From positions 3,214,508 to 3,278,507 of the forward strand of contig CM021322.1 in assembly GCA_010645155.1 (NCBI GenBank): a stretch of DNA of 64,000 nt, given 5' to 3'. The DNA is from Tigriopus japonicus (Eukaryota > Arthropoda > Copepoda > Harpacticoida > Harpacticidae). The notes beneath the pieces were generated by a model. The model ran no database searches. It saw nothing but the letters and a program-made list of their open reading frames with translations, and had not been told where the DNA came from. The translations under genes and the position numbers were made by a program. Shown piece by piece: positions 1-12,908 of this stretch. The stretch's first letter is position 1, and each line of letters starts with the position of its first letter.

Positions 1-114
1 CGAGACTATGATCAAAATGTTCATGTTCAAAAAAAGTTTTTATAAGTTCTTACATCAATCTTACTGTTCTCAAGTTATTATGTCATTTGCATTCTTTTTG
101 CTACGCCCCTCGTA
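1..114 (+). mobile_element. Terminal fragment of a mariner-like element (TACGAGGGG family)
   Basis: The segment ends in CGCCCCTCGTA, the inverse of TACGAGGGGCG. The inner ~110 bases match the right end of the element at 10536-11593, including the shared stretch TCTTACTGTTCTCAAGTTAT and the inner GATCA/ATGTTCA block. It is cut by the window edge, so only the right end is visible. Assignment to mariner rests on the related copies, which carry transposase remnants. Confidence 0.55.
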
Positions 115-865
115 GATGGTTACAAGACTAGGTAATGTAGATTAAGCGCAAGGGGTTTGTTCAAAATAGATAACACAACAATTTAAAGGATCTAAGAAGT
201 TTACTCTGACTACTGATACAACTTAATTTGGAAAGCTTACTGTGCAGCAAAATTTTCCTGAAGGTTTAGTAATTTTGGAAGGGGTCACGACGTTATTGCC
301 AACCTGTAGGTTAAGCAAACAGCACCAAGATCAAAGCTAGAGTTGCATACAGTCTTGAAAATATTTAATGGTTTGGCAAAAGACTCGAGTCATATATTTT
401 GTTCTAAAAATATTGTTCTTCAAGAAAAAAGTTTCCTACATTTGATTTTCCGATCAAATGTTAAGCAAATGATTGTTATGCCCGAAATAGCAAGGAAAAA
501 TCGTTTTTTTTTCTTTCTCAGACTCTGCGAATTGTTGCTTTGTTGCAGTCTTGAAAAGTTACTTTGAACTTGATCTTTTCAAATAAAAAAGGGAATAAGT
601 ACAGGGCTCAGAGAAATGGAATAGCATGCAAAGTCAGAAACTCAGTAAAACTCAGAGATTGCCGGAATCACAACATATGAATTAACCCTAAAAAGATGCG
701 ACAGAAAACAATTCCTAAAACACAAGGTTTCTTTCACTTTAATTTTCCTTTGCTTCGGTCATAATCGAAATTTGGAGGGACTTTTCCCTCTACGGAGTAG
801 TTCCAATCACAAGTAATAGCTTAAAAAATCAGTTTTATTTTCGTTGCATTGTTAACGGATTTTGA
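115..865. other. No gene recognised
   Basis: AT-rich sequence with one short ORF of about 74 codons that shows no recognisable domain. I see no repeat or RNA gene in it. Confidence 0.5.
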
Positions 866-1114
866 TTTTTTAAGGGTAAAAAACTGACCAAAACTGAGCT
901 TTTCAACAGGCAATAGACCTTATCTGCCTTAAAATATGGCAGCACTGCCAACTCAAAATCCATATTTATTAATGATGTGTTTCGAACCAGAAGTGCTGCC
1001 AGTTTTGACTCTGAAGTTTATCAATGGTAAAAAGGGCAAGTTGTATTGAACTTTTTTGAAAAGACCTGAACAGGGACGAATTTGGCAACTCTCGAACTAG
1101 TTCGATTTCGAGGC

Positions 1115-1503
1115 GCACGGTAAATAGGTCACAAGGTAAAAAGGTAAATAAGTCACAGTAAAAAGGTCACCGTGGAACGGTCACAGTAAAAAGGTCACCG
1201 TAGAACGGTCACAGTAAAAAGGTCACCGTAGAATGGTCACGGTAAAAAGATCACGGTAAATAGGTCACAGTAAAAAGGTCACCGTAGAACGGTCACAGTA
1301 AAAAGGTCACCGTAGAACGGTCACAGTAAAAAGGTCACCGTAGAACGGTCACGGTAAAAAGGTCACAAGGTAAATAGGTCACGCTAAAAAGGTCACAAGG
1401 TAAATAGGTCACGGTAAAAAGGTCACAGGGTAAATAGGTCAAGGTAAAAAGGTCACAGGGTAAAAAGGTCACAGTAGATAGGGCACGATAAAAAAGTCAC
1501 ATG
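1115..1503 (+). repeat. Tandem array, 14-bp unit GGTCACAGTAAAAA
   Basis: About 27 consecutive units of 14-16 bp. In the middle, two variants alternate (GGTCACAGTAAAAA and GGTCACCGTAGAAC), giving a 28-bp higher-order period. Toward the inner edge units lengthen to GGTCACAAGGTAAATA. It forms the left arm of the foldback-like structure. Confidence 0.9.
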
Positions 1504-2550
1504 GCAAGGAATTCAAATGCAGAAAATGGTACACTGCAACTTAAATTTGAAATGATATGCAAAAAATGTTGTTGAGCACATGGAAAGTATGCCATACAAT
1601 CCATGTACAGTCTCCAGTACAGTTTTAATTCTTTAAATCTTTTCTTGTTTTGACAAAAAAATTCGACAAATCTTGTACAAAGTCGTTGACATTAACCACC
1701 ATATAACATGCTACAAATGAAATCACCATCTCAGCCCCACAAATGATTACTTTTTTACTTTATGTGGCAAATATCTCCATTAACCTCATGCTCCATGCTT
1801 TTGCAACCATTCTGGAGTAAGCCACGCAATGGAATGAAAATAAAGAAAAAAGCAAGATTTTCCCAAAGCCTATTAACCATATTATTTCATTTTAAATGGT
1901 CCTTAGGTAGAAGTTGGAAAGAAATTGTACCTATACATTGTATACTATGACCTTGTGTACTAAATACCTAGTATACTAAAGTATTTCTTTTATTTTAGAA
2001 ACTTTTGAGGCCAGTTTTGAGATATAGAGGCAATGCTAAACACTTACTTACTTAAGATTGGCTGATTAAGACACAGGGAAAAACTCTATGATGTTACTTA
2101 AAACATGTTTAAAAACAATAGGTGGAAATTTCCTTTGACTAAATTCTGAGATGAAGTAAATGGAGTGTTGTTCTAAAATATTTTGAAAATCTATATAGCA
2201 CATCTATTTTCAACAACTTTTTCGTTCAGCATTCTCAAAAGACCAAACAGGTGGGTCGGTATATCAACTTAGACAAACAGCTTCAACTTAGACAAACAGC
2301 TCAGTAGATTTCGACAGTATAACTTCGATTTTTGGTCTGTTTTGAACAGCAACAACTTCAAATTACCTATAACCTATGCCTTTGTTTAAGAGACTATCCT
2401 TGTTATTGGTTTGCTGAATTATTTGTTGCTGTTTAGTGTCATACTGACGTTTCCTTAATGTCAAGTACAGCCCATGCTTAATAAATTGTCTCAACCTCAG
2501 TTAAAGTATGATGTTTAGCCCAACAACATTGTGTGTCTGCAATGATTGCA

Positions 2551-2730
2551 AGACCTTTTTCTCGTGTGACCTTTTTACTGTGACCTATTTACCGTGTGAC
2601 CTTTTTACCGTGACCTATTTACCGTGTGACCTTTTTACCGTGACCTTTTTACCGTGTTACCTTTTTACTGTGATCTATTTACCCCGTGACCTATTTACTT
2701 GTGACCGTTTTGCTTGTGACCTTTTTACCT
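2551..2730 (-). repeat. Inverted counterpart array (TTTTTACCGTGACC units)
   Basis: About 12 units of the reverse complement of the 1115-1503 repeat (GTGACCTTTTTACCGTGACC phase). It is less regular and shorter than the left array. A 94-codon ORF across it only reflects the repeat and is not a gene. Confidence 0.88.
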
Positions 2731-3547
2731 ACAATCTATTTCGAGTTCCATCAATAGTTATAAACATGGATTTCAAATGCTGCCATATTTAATGGTAGAT
2801 AAGGTCTATTGCGTGTTGAAGAGTTTAGTTGTGGTCAGATTTTTGACCCTAAAAACCACATTGGCAAAACTCTGCCAAAAATCTAACTCGAAACACATCA
2901 GTAATTTTTCTAACTATCGACGGAACTCGAAATCGAACTAGTTCGAGTGTTGGAAAATTGGTTCTTGTTCAGGTCTTTTCAAAAAATTCAATACAACTTG
3001 CCCTTTTTAAACAGTAAAAAACTTCAGGTCAAAAAAAAGCAGCACTCCCAACTGGAAACACATCACTATTAATAACTAGATTAAAGCACGGGGTGGGCAT
3101 ACAGAAGATTTTGTTGGGCAAGTTACAGCTGTCGAATAGCAAAGGTTAGATGTGAAAACGTGATTTTTTTTTCCATAGCACATTGTGCCCAAACAAACAA
3201 ATACAGTTTGTTCAGTGTAATGTACTACCGTTTGTGCAAGGTTGCTGGGGTTGTTTTGGAATATTGCGATCACAGAGTTTGAACTTGTTTGGGCAAAAGT
3301 GATCAATAAACCAAAGGTCAGCTGGGGCCTGAAAATTGTCCGACAAATTGTTAGCAGAGTCTGTCTGAACATAGCCACTCTGGAACTGGATTAAAACGTA
3401 AATCCCGCAGCACTACGTCGATCGTGGTACCAACATATAAACAGCTCACCTAACGTCCGAATAAATCAAATTGAAACCGACATATAACTTCTCTTTGCTG
3501 AAAGCTATTTGACGTTATTGAAATGTTCATGTTTCATTACTTCTAAT

Positions 3548-4233
3548 TAAAGGCTTTATATAGAAAGAACCGCAAAGGTCTGGAATCCAAGGTCTTCTCT
3601 GATTAGAGGGTTCCTCGGGACCCAAGTTCTGATTGGTCAAGCAACCCCTTGCGGCAGCGTGACTAGATGCGGCATGTCTTGAAAGCTATTGTCCCAGGAA
3701 AATTGCGATTAAATGCCTTTCAATCCAATAGATACATGTTTCAGATACAAATTGCCATGTTAAAACATAAAGAAATTTCAACATTCTGTAGCATTTTCTT
3801 CTTTTCCTAACAGAAAGTCCAGAAACACCAATTTGGAAATGGCATGTAAAGTGCCACCCTTTGTTCAGCAACTGAGATCCCCTGTCTTCTCCTTGCCCTC
3901 CCAATCTCATATGGAGTAGAGATCATCAGGGTGTCCAAAAAAAGAAAGGGGTTGACTCTTTCCACTTTTTCATACAGCCTCATGTCTAAAACTTCATAAA
4001 ATAGTAGGGGCCTCTCTTTTTTAGTCACGTGAAACATTCAATATGTTAATCTTGATTTAGAAGCCACGAATTGGTGATTTTTTGAGGCCTGAAAGCTTCC
4101 AAGACAAGCTGCATCTAGTCACGTTGGCGCAAGGGGTTGCTTGACCAATCAGAACTTGGGTCCCGAGGAACCCTCTAATCAGAGAAGACCTTCGATTCCA
4201 GACCTTTGCGATTCTTTGTATATAAAGCCTTTA
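3548..4233. mobile_element. Non-autonomous hAT-type element (MITE) with ~145-bp inverted repeats
   Basis: The ends are perfect 15-bp inverted repeats, TAAAGGCTTTATATA, and the inverted similarity continues for about 145 bp at over 90% identity (for example CTTCTCTGATTAGAGGGTTC and its complement). The element is flanked by a perfect 8-bp direct repeat CTTCTAAT (3540-3547 and 4234-4241). An 8-bp target duplication and termini fitting YARNG are typical of the hAT superfamily. The ~400-bp centre has only short ORFs without transposase features, so it would need a transposase in trans. Confidence 0.85.
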
Positions 4234-4241
4234 CTTCTAAT

Positions 4242-7200
4242 AAGATCAGAAGCAAAAGGCAAAAGGATGACTTTCAAGCACTGAGATAACACAAAAATAT
4301 GTGTGATACCTAACGATACTTAACATGGCTCTGAATCCAATTTACGTAAACCAGAAATGCAGTCAACATTGTAAAATGGGAAAAAAATCTTGCATACAGG
4401 GGTCCCATAACGAGGCTACTGCCTAACAAGTTCACTCAAAGCGATAGAAACTACAATTTCTTTTAGTGTGACAAATAAATGAAGCCCAAAACCCCAAATT
4501 TTCTGAAATTGGTTTGTTTCAGACTCAAAAACGAATTTGTAATAATGAGACAAAAAGCAGGCCAGTGAAAATTACGCCTCATCCACAGATCTTTGGTAAA
4601 TATGGGGTCTACAGCGAGTCAAGTTTAGACTTTGTCGTTTTAAAACATGAACAGTGTCCGCTTCAGCTCTAATTAAGGCACATATAACAGACTTCCCTAT
4701 TGGTCAATCCTAAAAAGTGATCGATGGCATGACCTAAAGGGAAATGTAAAAAAGCCACTTATATTTAGTAATACTTCGAAAAAGCAATATCTATGACAAT
4801 CTTAAAGGGTATGCAAACTCTTGGTCTGCCGACCCTGTATATCTTCGCAAATCTTCATAGAAAGGTCTAGGTATGTTATGATCTTTCCAATTTGGTCGGC
4901 TATTCAACTTTTAACCTAGGAAGTTCAGACTTTCTCTAACTTTCAGAGACTGACGTATTTTAGTTTGCATCCATCTAATTTTTTGTCTCCAATATCATTT
5001 TTGAGGGATTAAAGAATCGCTTTAGTGCCATCTAAATCAAAACCGTCTAAAATGACGACTAGTTGCTGATCAGGTTCGTTCTGATCACTTCCTGACATTT
5101 CCAAATGTTCAGCGATATTACAGTGTCCAAGGTTTGTTGCTTTGGGAAGATTGTTAATACAAATAAGAATTAGCAAGGGGCCAATATACTTACTTGACAA
5201 AATTTTGATCTAAGCTAATGCAACAAATTATGGTCCTGTAACTGTGAAAGCAAACCTTGCAAAGTTGTTGAGAAGATATGAGGACAAATGATATGAAATA
5301 ATTCACAAGGGTAGAATATTTGTTTGAAGAGGATTGGTGATATTGTGAAAATGCATCGTTGTAATCGACTCTAAAGGGAATACATGTGAAAGTTTATGAA
5401 CTCAATTTGAGCTCAACGTTTGCTTTTTTGGCTTTCAAACGCAAGTTGTTCTGAGTTCACAAAAGGCAAACAATCTATTTCCAATCTCACCTTGGCCTCA
5501 CAATTAGGGGAAATCTACGTATTTTGCACACAATTGCGAAATGTGATTATTGGATGGCAATTTGACTTTTTTTTGCAACAAAGAATGTGCGCCAAGCCGT
5601 GCAAATGGCGCCTTTTCAGTTAAGTCTTCAAAATCAAAGTTGGCACTAACGGCTTGGATAAAAACTACAATTATCAGAGTGTTGCTCGCTTTGCTTAAAA
5701 AATTACCCAATATTGTTGTTTTGAATCTAATGAATTGCCCCATCATTTGAAGTCGCTTCGTTCGGTTCGGTTTCTAACCAGCACAGCCAGCGTTTTAGAA
5801 GATAAAATGGGGTTAAGTCTTTGGCTGCCTTTTTCATGTGTGCGAGTGATTGAGTGAGTGGGTTTGTCCGTTTTTCTCAAATTCATCATCACATGAGTTT
5901 ACTAGAAAAAAAGAAAAGCGAGACCTCATCATGTTGTACAACAAACTAGAAGCTAAGCTTCTGTTAGCGCAAGAGCAGAAACAGCCGAACATATTTTCTA
6001 TTCAGGTCTCCACCTTCCTCCCCCATTTTGGAAAATGCGCCCGGCCCATCTGTCGCTTAACACGAGTTATGTTAGAAAAGAGAGGCTGCCGCTCTTGGCG
6101 CTCCCAGAGTCCTCTTGCATTTATAGGGACTACTGGACACTGGAGATCGGCCCATTATGGATTCCAGTTTCAAAGGCTTAGAAGGTGAACATATCTTTTC
6201 TTAGTGTACTAATTCAAGTAGCATAGAAAGAAAGCATGGTTGAAATAGCTGACAATTTAATGATGAAAGCATAGTCAAAGATGTAGTGCAAAGTGTAGAA
6301 CCTGCCTTTTAAATGCAACTTTTGTACCAAGATTAATCTAGTATGACTAGTATTATTAAACTTGGAGCACCTGATCTCTTTGAAATAGTGCAGTTAACAT
6401 ATGACCTGGTTGTAGGTGAATTTGGACACACTGAAAATGGATGATGGTTAAGTAAAGGACAGTAGAACTTTTTAATTGTTGCGCCTTTCTATGCTTTTTC
6501 TTCACAAAAATGGACATGAAATAAGAAAAATCAAAGACCTTCCCAATCAATTGGAGTTTTAAAGTCCCACAAAAGCTGTCTTATTACCCACTACCAGACC
6601 AATGCTAATTTTTTATTTTAATTGCATTGGCTTCAAAAGTAATTAATTACGATAACTTTATTTTGAAATGTCAAAATCAACAATTTTTTTCAAAAGATTT
6701 ATCTAACTTGGTTTTCCTTGTCCTTTTTGTCTAGTTTTGTGCGTTGTAAAAAAACACCACCAAGGGATTTTTTGACCTGATGGATTATTTATTGCACACA
6801 GAAATTTCGATAAACATGTTGCTAAATCCCCCCCCTCCCCCAAAAAAAACTGATGATTGTGAAATGGTCGATTTTTTTTAAAATTCCTTATCATTTGTAT
6901 CGCAAAACTTGCTAATCCTTAACTTCTTTCCTTCCAAGTTATTCTCAATCAGTAAAAGAAAGGAGACACAGAGAAAGAAGTTCTCTCCACTTTACAAAAC
7001 CTCTAGGACCAGCAGCTCATCGCGCCTCTACTAGTAGCAGCAGCAATGCTCAAGATCGAGCAAAGCAAAAGCAGTCAGCAGAACTGGTTATCTATTCACA
7101 CGGACCCAACTCAGATACAGCTGTGCTCATACTCGTCCCTCATACTCATTGTACCTCCCAACGCAAATTACAGCTGTAATCGCCTTCATGGAAAATGGAC

Positions 7201-9089
7201 CTAGAACAAACTAGCCCTGGTCGCCTGATGCGATGTTGTTGCCCCCCCCCCCTCTTTGCTTCATACAAATGGACTGGTTGAATCCCAGTATTTGTTCCTG
7301 AAGTGGAAGTAGCCAGCAGACCCACGGAAACTGCCCTAAAAGGCAAGGGGGAGCACAATCGAACTATAGGAGAACTCTTAAAACTAGGATCTGATGTAGG
7401 ACTCTTCTCTCACATCACATCCACCCTAGTCCACAATGACTTCGACTCAACATGGCTAATGCCCAGAATTTTTTACTGATCTTCCAGATAACATGTACTC
7501 AAAAGACGTAATAATATCTAGTACGTAGTAAGCCTGGGTGCATGTGTCTCCAAGTCTTTCAATCCGTTTTGGTTGCATGCATGTCCACATTGGTTGTAAT
7601 CCCCTTGGCTGCCAATCGAGGTTTGGAATCAATTTTGAATGAAAAAGAATAGGACTCAAATCGCTTCTGGCCCGTCAATAACAGACAGAAACTGCAGGTA
7701 TTAAATTGTACGAGTCCTATGTGAATGTGTTCGTATACGTTCAAATGGCCAATCCACGATCCAGACATGGATATATGACTTACAAAGAAAGACAAGATCG
7801 ATAATTTGAGAGCCATTTCAGGGTTCAAAAGTTTCAAGTTAAATGCATGGACTATAAACACGTGTAATCAAACAACTTTGAGGGCTAGAAAGCAATGCTA
7901 TTTCAACACAATGATGGCATTTTGGCAAGCATTAATTCGAAAATTAGTTTGAAGTGGATGCAGTGTACTGTATTACACACGTTGATGTAAATTTAAAGGA
8001 AATGAAGCTCATTTTTCAAAAAGTGTTATCTGGATTAGATTACCAAAATGGAACATGATATTTCTACTTTGGGTTTGAGCTAGTTTCCAAATAAAAGCGA
8101 TGGAAATTTCCTCTCAAAATGGTCTTTTCCCATTCTATATAACTCAATCTGTGTGTAAAAGCATGAGAATAAAACTCGTTTGCTATATTTCAGACCAAGG
8201 TAACATTTTTGTCTCCTTCAGTCGATCGGAATAGTTCGAACTTGAAAATCTAGTCAAATATTACATTGAAGAAGAATTTGTGAAGATCATGTCTGATAAA
8301 GATTTATGGAAAAGGGGTCATTTCGTTAACAATAATGAACTTTTGCTTGATAAAGATGAATATGATATAGCAACGAAAGATGAGTGGTCTCTGTTTTTTT
8401 TCACAAAATAGGTTTGTAAAGGTAACAAATAATAATTTGGTCCGTTTGTTTGAACACTTGACCAGATATTTGATACGTCACAGAAAACACTTTAGTTTCA
8501 GGCACAAACGGATGTGACTTTGAGGACTTTGTCAAGTGTTTTTGATTCCGTTTAATCAGGGCTCTAACTAAGAGTGGAAAACAGTTTTGTTTTTCGGAAC
8601 AAATCCTCATTTAAAGTAAAAAATCAATGGATTATGACCAATTAAGAAGGAAGAGTTGTATGAGATTAGGAGGCTTTAACTGTGGGAATGGCTATGCTGC
8701 ACGTTTCCAGTTTAAAGTAGGCGTATTTGCTATTTTTGGCATTGTTCATTTTACTACCATGTTTGAAATAATTCAAGTCTTATGTATATTCGCTGTAACA
8801 TTACCATTTTTCAAAAAAGATATTTTTCACTATCATCGAAACTAATAATTGCGTTCGCAATGTAACAAAATTGGTTTTAGATTTAATCTATTGGAACTAC
8901 TTTCATGTTGATATTGCCCTGATAGAAACAAGTAATTTCTTTTTGATAGGTGTAAAACACGGGCTGAAAATGTGAAATACTGATCCCAAGCCGAACTAGT
9001 TACTTCAACGTTAAAAAAGGCGTAAGACGAATTTTCATAAGCCTCTTCTCTACGATAAATTAGAGGACATTTCATTATTCACTTTCATA
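4242..9089. other. No gene recognised
   Basis: Nearly 5 kb with only short random-looking ORFs in all frames. It contains an 11-C homopolymer at 7242-7252, a C-rich tract near 6828, and a comparatively GC-rich patch around 6000-6190 that codes for nothing I recognise. Short unsequenced regulatory or UTR content cannot be excluded. Confidence 0.45.
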
Positions 9090-9097
9090 GCCCAGAC

Positions 9098-9128
9098 TAG
9101 AGCGCTATAATTTTATTATAGCGCTCTA
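9098..9128. repeat. 31-bp perfect palindrome flanked by a near-8-bp direct repeat
   Basis: Two 14-bp arms, TAGAGCGCTATAAT and its exact complement, are separated by TTT. It is flanked by GCCCAGAC (9090-9097) and ACCCAGAC (9129-9136), 7 of 8 identical. The end sequence TAGAG fits the hAT terminal pattern YARNG and the duplication length fits hAT. It may be two ends joined after internal loss, or a minimal mobile palindrome. Confidence 0.6.
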
Positions 9129-9136
9129 ACCCAGAC

Positions 9137-10535
9137 GACAATTTTCAACTTCAGCAAGTAGCTTTCTCCTCACTTGAATGTAGCTTTCAGGTTTATAGAT
9201 CCGGTTAATCGACAAGAGGAATATATGATTTGAAACTCCTTTTTTGTGTGTGCATAACAAAAAATACCAAAAACTTATCTTCCATATCATTTGTGTTGGA
9301 TGACCTAGACAGCCCTTAAAAGCACCATATAAATATTAAGAACTGTGAGGATCAGGAGGAAGGATATGCTCAAGTTGTTAGATGAACAACAATATAAACC
9401 TGCGCCATCTTGTGTTCAAATAACGCTGTTTTTTGAGCGAAATCTTTGGCCTTATTTCGTAATTACCCAATCTATGGTCTTTAGACGAGATAAGTTCTAA
9501 AATTCAAGACATTTTGCCCCTTTTTTACGTCAACTAGTCACAGATTTTTAAGCTTTGTTTGAAATTCTCCATTACATGAACAAGTTCAATCTTGAATATT
9601 CAAATGATGAAATTATGAGAATTACTCCTATGTTTGAAACTTGATGGATTTGACATTAGAATAAAGTTACGGTTAGGACACTAATTTTAAATCTTAGATT
9701 TTGCTTTTGCTTTTTGTTGAAATAATCTTTGGCTGGTAACTGTTACTTTACTTATTCGGTCAGGACCAATTTTTCCTCATATTCTTGAACATGGTCTATT
9801 TGTCAACTTAGTTTGTGCAATGTCATCTTTTCTCTCAAATGGCAGGAATTACTAGTGATGTCATAATTTTTGGCGGGAATAAAAGTTCAGAAGACATGTG
9901 CTTCTGATGAGCGTGAAAGGTGGCTAAAACGAAGACTTAGGCCAGGTAATTGCGACAATTCTTTTCTCATCTGCACAACTTGAAGTTAGAAAAGCAATTC
10001 TTGGCATTTTTTGGCAAAACAATACGTTTTGTTGCTTTTATCTAAGATTTCGCTCCATAAATACAAAATAAATGGGTTCTTCCAAACTTTTGAATCAGGA
10101 TTGCCCAGGATTAAATAACAAGATGGCTTAAGAGATCGGTTCATGGGGCAACTAAACCTAAAATTAAATAATTTGTTTCATTGAAGGCTTCAAATTTCTC
10201 CATTTGTTTTTAAATTACTTTGCAATACTTCTCAACAAACATTAACCATGCCACTGCTCTTAAATGCAACATTTTTTGAAAATCTGACCCTTGAAAACTG
10301 AGACATTTTTTGGCAAGCCTAGGCTGATAACGGCATCAGGTCTGTAATATGGTACGGAAATCGCTCCCATATCACATTTAACATTACGGAATTTTGGAAT
10401 GATTGATGTCATTCTTGTTCATTTCTTTCAAAAAGCTGCCTAAAAGATCCATTTCTGTTTGTCGAGGATAAAAAATGATCATTCTAAACTAACAATTTTA
10501 AAAGAACTCGAAAGCAAAAGCATGTGCCCCAGGTT
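9137..10535. other. No gene recognised
   Basis: AT-rich sequence without an ORF above 60 codons and without a repeat I can identify. Confidence 0.45.
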
Positions 10536-11593
10536 TACGAGGGGTATAACAAAAGGAACACAAACGACCTTATAATTTTTGATCCATCCAACCAATTTTA
10601 TAAAATCAAGTATCACGTAAAATTTCAAAGTGTTGGCTACAAAATTTGTGTTATTCACTTTTTTGACAACCCTGTCTTTGACCCTATTTGACGCTGTTGC
10701 ATTCTGGTTTTCTTCCTCTTCTCTTGTTCGATATCTATGTTCTCATAAGCTGAATAAAGAGCACTTGATCTTGGAATGTCCATCTAATGGGGCCTGTCAA
10801 ATAATGAGGATTCGACAGGCGCCATCAAAAAAAGTGATTTGGGCGACCCTCCCCCCCTGAAATTTTGTCAAATTGTCTCCATACGCGACCTCGTCATTGC
10901 TTAGTACAAGGCCAATAAAATCATATATAATGAAAAAAACCACATTGAATGGTATGTAGGAGTCAAGGCTTTCCATTTATGTCAAGTTTGCCGACTTTGA
11001 CAAAAAAATAGGAAAGATGTGAGCGGGAAAAGTCAATGAAGTTGATACTTGAAGAAATGTTTGTTATGGGTTGACAATATTGAGCCTCTGGGGGACCCTT
11101 GTTGAATCAAAAAGGCAATTGACCATTTTGACGATTCTTTCAAAGGTTGCTTTTTCCTGTGGTATAGTCTAAAAGATCCTGGAGCCTTATTTGTGCCTCC
11201 CAAGAACGCTGGAAGAAGTGTGTCACGTTTTCGAGCTCAAAAAACGAAGACCATCTGTTATGATACACAAAAGGTGTCAAATATCGGACTAATCATCATG
11301 TCATTCGGAAATGGCATTTTTCAACCTTTGGTTGTTCCCATTGAAGAAAAACAAATTAGAAAAAAATAACATCCAGGACCTGGAGGGCCTCCAGCAAACT
11401 CCCGTAAGGGTCAGCAAAAACTTCCCTAAAGATTCCTTTTCTACCTGCTTCAAGGGGCAAGTGCACCTTTGAAAATCGGTTAAACCTCGAGATTTTGATC
11501 ATGTTCAGAAAGAACTTTTATTGATTGGTTAGAAAAATCTTACTGTTCTCAAGTTATTACACCATTTGCATTTGTTTTGGTGCGCCCCTCGTA
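10536..11593 (+). mobile_element. Decayed mariner-like element with TACGAGGGG ends
   Basis: The left end TACGAGGGGTATAACAAAA and the right end (inverse, TACGAGGGGCGCACCAAAA) form terminal inverted repeats beginning with TA, as expected for Tc1/mariner insertion at TA. The right ~110 bp match the fragment at 1-114. Near the right side, 11201-11230 reads QERWKKCVTF on the plus strand. RWKKC near the transposase C-terminus is a familiar mariner feature. No longer transposase frame survives, so the copy is dead. Length (1058 bp) is slightly under a full mariner (~1.3 kb). Confidence 0.6.
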
Positions 11594-12908
11594 CTGGCAA
11601 GCGACCCAAACCTTTCATTGAGAGGGGTTTCAGTCTTGAAAATTAAGACACTGAAAGTACGGATTGCCCCGAAAGGTTAAGAGCTTTTACTTCTGATGCA
11701 ATTTTTGTGAGTGTCACCCCTTGAGGCCTAACAAACCCAATCAAACTTTTAAATTGAGCGTATAAGGCACCGACTAATTCTAAACTGGTTTTGCTACTTC
11801 TCAAAGCAGAGCGATAAAATCAATAGCAAGACCTTTAGGTCATATCATGACATCGCAAATTATGGAAGCACTTGCTGGTTGAGATTCCTGTGAAAAGATT
11901 TGTTTTGGTGGAGAATGTCGTCTTTTCAAATCCGAGGAAGAATAACATTTTTAAGCACAAAACTATTGCCGCAAAACAAATGTTTAATTCTTACGCGATT
12001 AATTACTTAATTACTAAAGACAGACAAAATATGCTTCAAACATTTTGCTTTTGGCCCGAAATATGCTTAAATACGGATCGAAATACCCTCAAAATTTGCT
12101 AAAAATATGCTGAAGATCCTAAAATTTGCTCTAAAATTCGAAAAATACTTTTGATGGCAGGGCTACGAGAAACAACATTTGTTAATTTGCATGTCAATCT
12201 CAATGGCATTAAAAAACTAGTAGTCTCAGAAAGAAGCAATATCAAAAAGACCCCACAATATTAAAATTAAATGCCCAGGCCTTATAGAAAACAAGTTTCA
12301 GTCATAAAAAATCACGTAGAAATGAAAAAGCGAAAAATGTTCATAAGCCATCCACCAACTTACTTGTTTTATTGTTTCATTGCAAAAACTTGTGCTAAAA
12401 TTGAAAGTAGCAGTCCATTAAATGTGCGTGTGAAAAAGCAAAGGTTTTAGATAAGACTAAGGGAATCAGTGTTATAAGACATTTGAAAAGTGTCAAAGAA
12501 ATGTTGCTTTCATGCTTACGAATGGAGGTATGTACGCAGACACTTAAAGAACACTAAGAAATCGAAAGAGCCGCGACCAAGTTTAGCAGAATCGAGATGA
12601 ACATTTCTGTGCCAGAGCCTTGGAATTCAATGCATGAATCATCTAAAATAATTACTGTTATAGTATCACAAAGTATGAACTCTGTCAAATTAAAACAGTT
12701 GCGATCCAAACTTACACGTAGTTTGTCCTACGATTGCATTTCAATAATTAGGAAAGCAATTTGCAAATTGTATGCACCTTTTTGTAATTAAGTAAAATTG
12801 AAAAATGGAATAAATAACTTATAACGAAGGTTTTCATGACGATCAAATTAAAGTTGGTGCAGCCAAATTTCTTTTGTGCACACATAAGTCTTCCTGAATT
12901 AATGAACC
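11594..12908. other. No gene recognised
   Basis: AT-rich sequence with only short ORFs lacking recognisable motifs. Confidence 0.4.

Larger units (their letters stand above)
866..3075. mobile_element. Foldback-like structure with inverted tandem-array arms
   Basis: The two sides are inverted copies of one another. Block X at 866-970 (AGACCTTATCT, ATATGGCAGCA) recurs inverted at about 2764-2855. Block Y at 973-1112 (GGGCAAGTTGTATTGAA, GAAAAGACCTGAACA, CTCGAACTAGTTCGATTTCG) recurs inverted at about 2925-3072. Inside them lie inverted arrays of a 14-bp repeat (1115-1503 and 2551-2730) around an unrelated ~1-kb centre (1504-2550). X and Y are in swapped order on the two sides, so the structure is rearranged or nested. 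I could not find a clean target-site duplication. Tandem arrays in inverted arms are the hallmark of Drosophila Foldback elements; membership in that group is inference. Confidence 0.6.

Noticed and set aside
1115..1503. CRISPR-like repeat array
   Set aside because: Repeats are short, contiguous and without unique spacers, and the window is eukaryotic.
2508..2792. 94-codon ORF with repeated LFTVTYLP units
   Set aside because: It is a translation of the inverted 14-bp tandem array, not a repeat protein.
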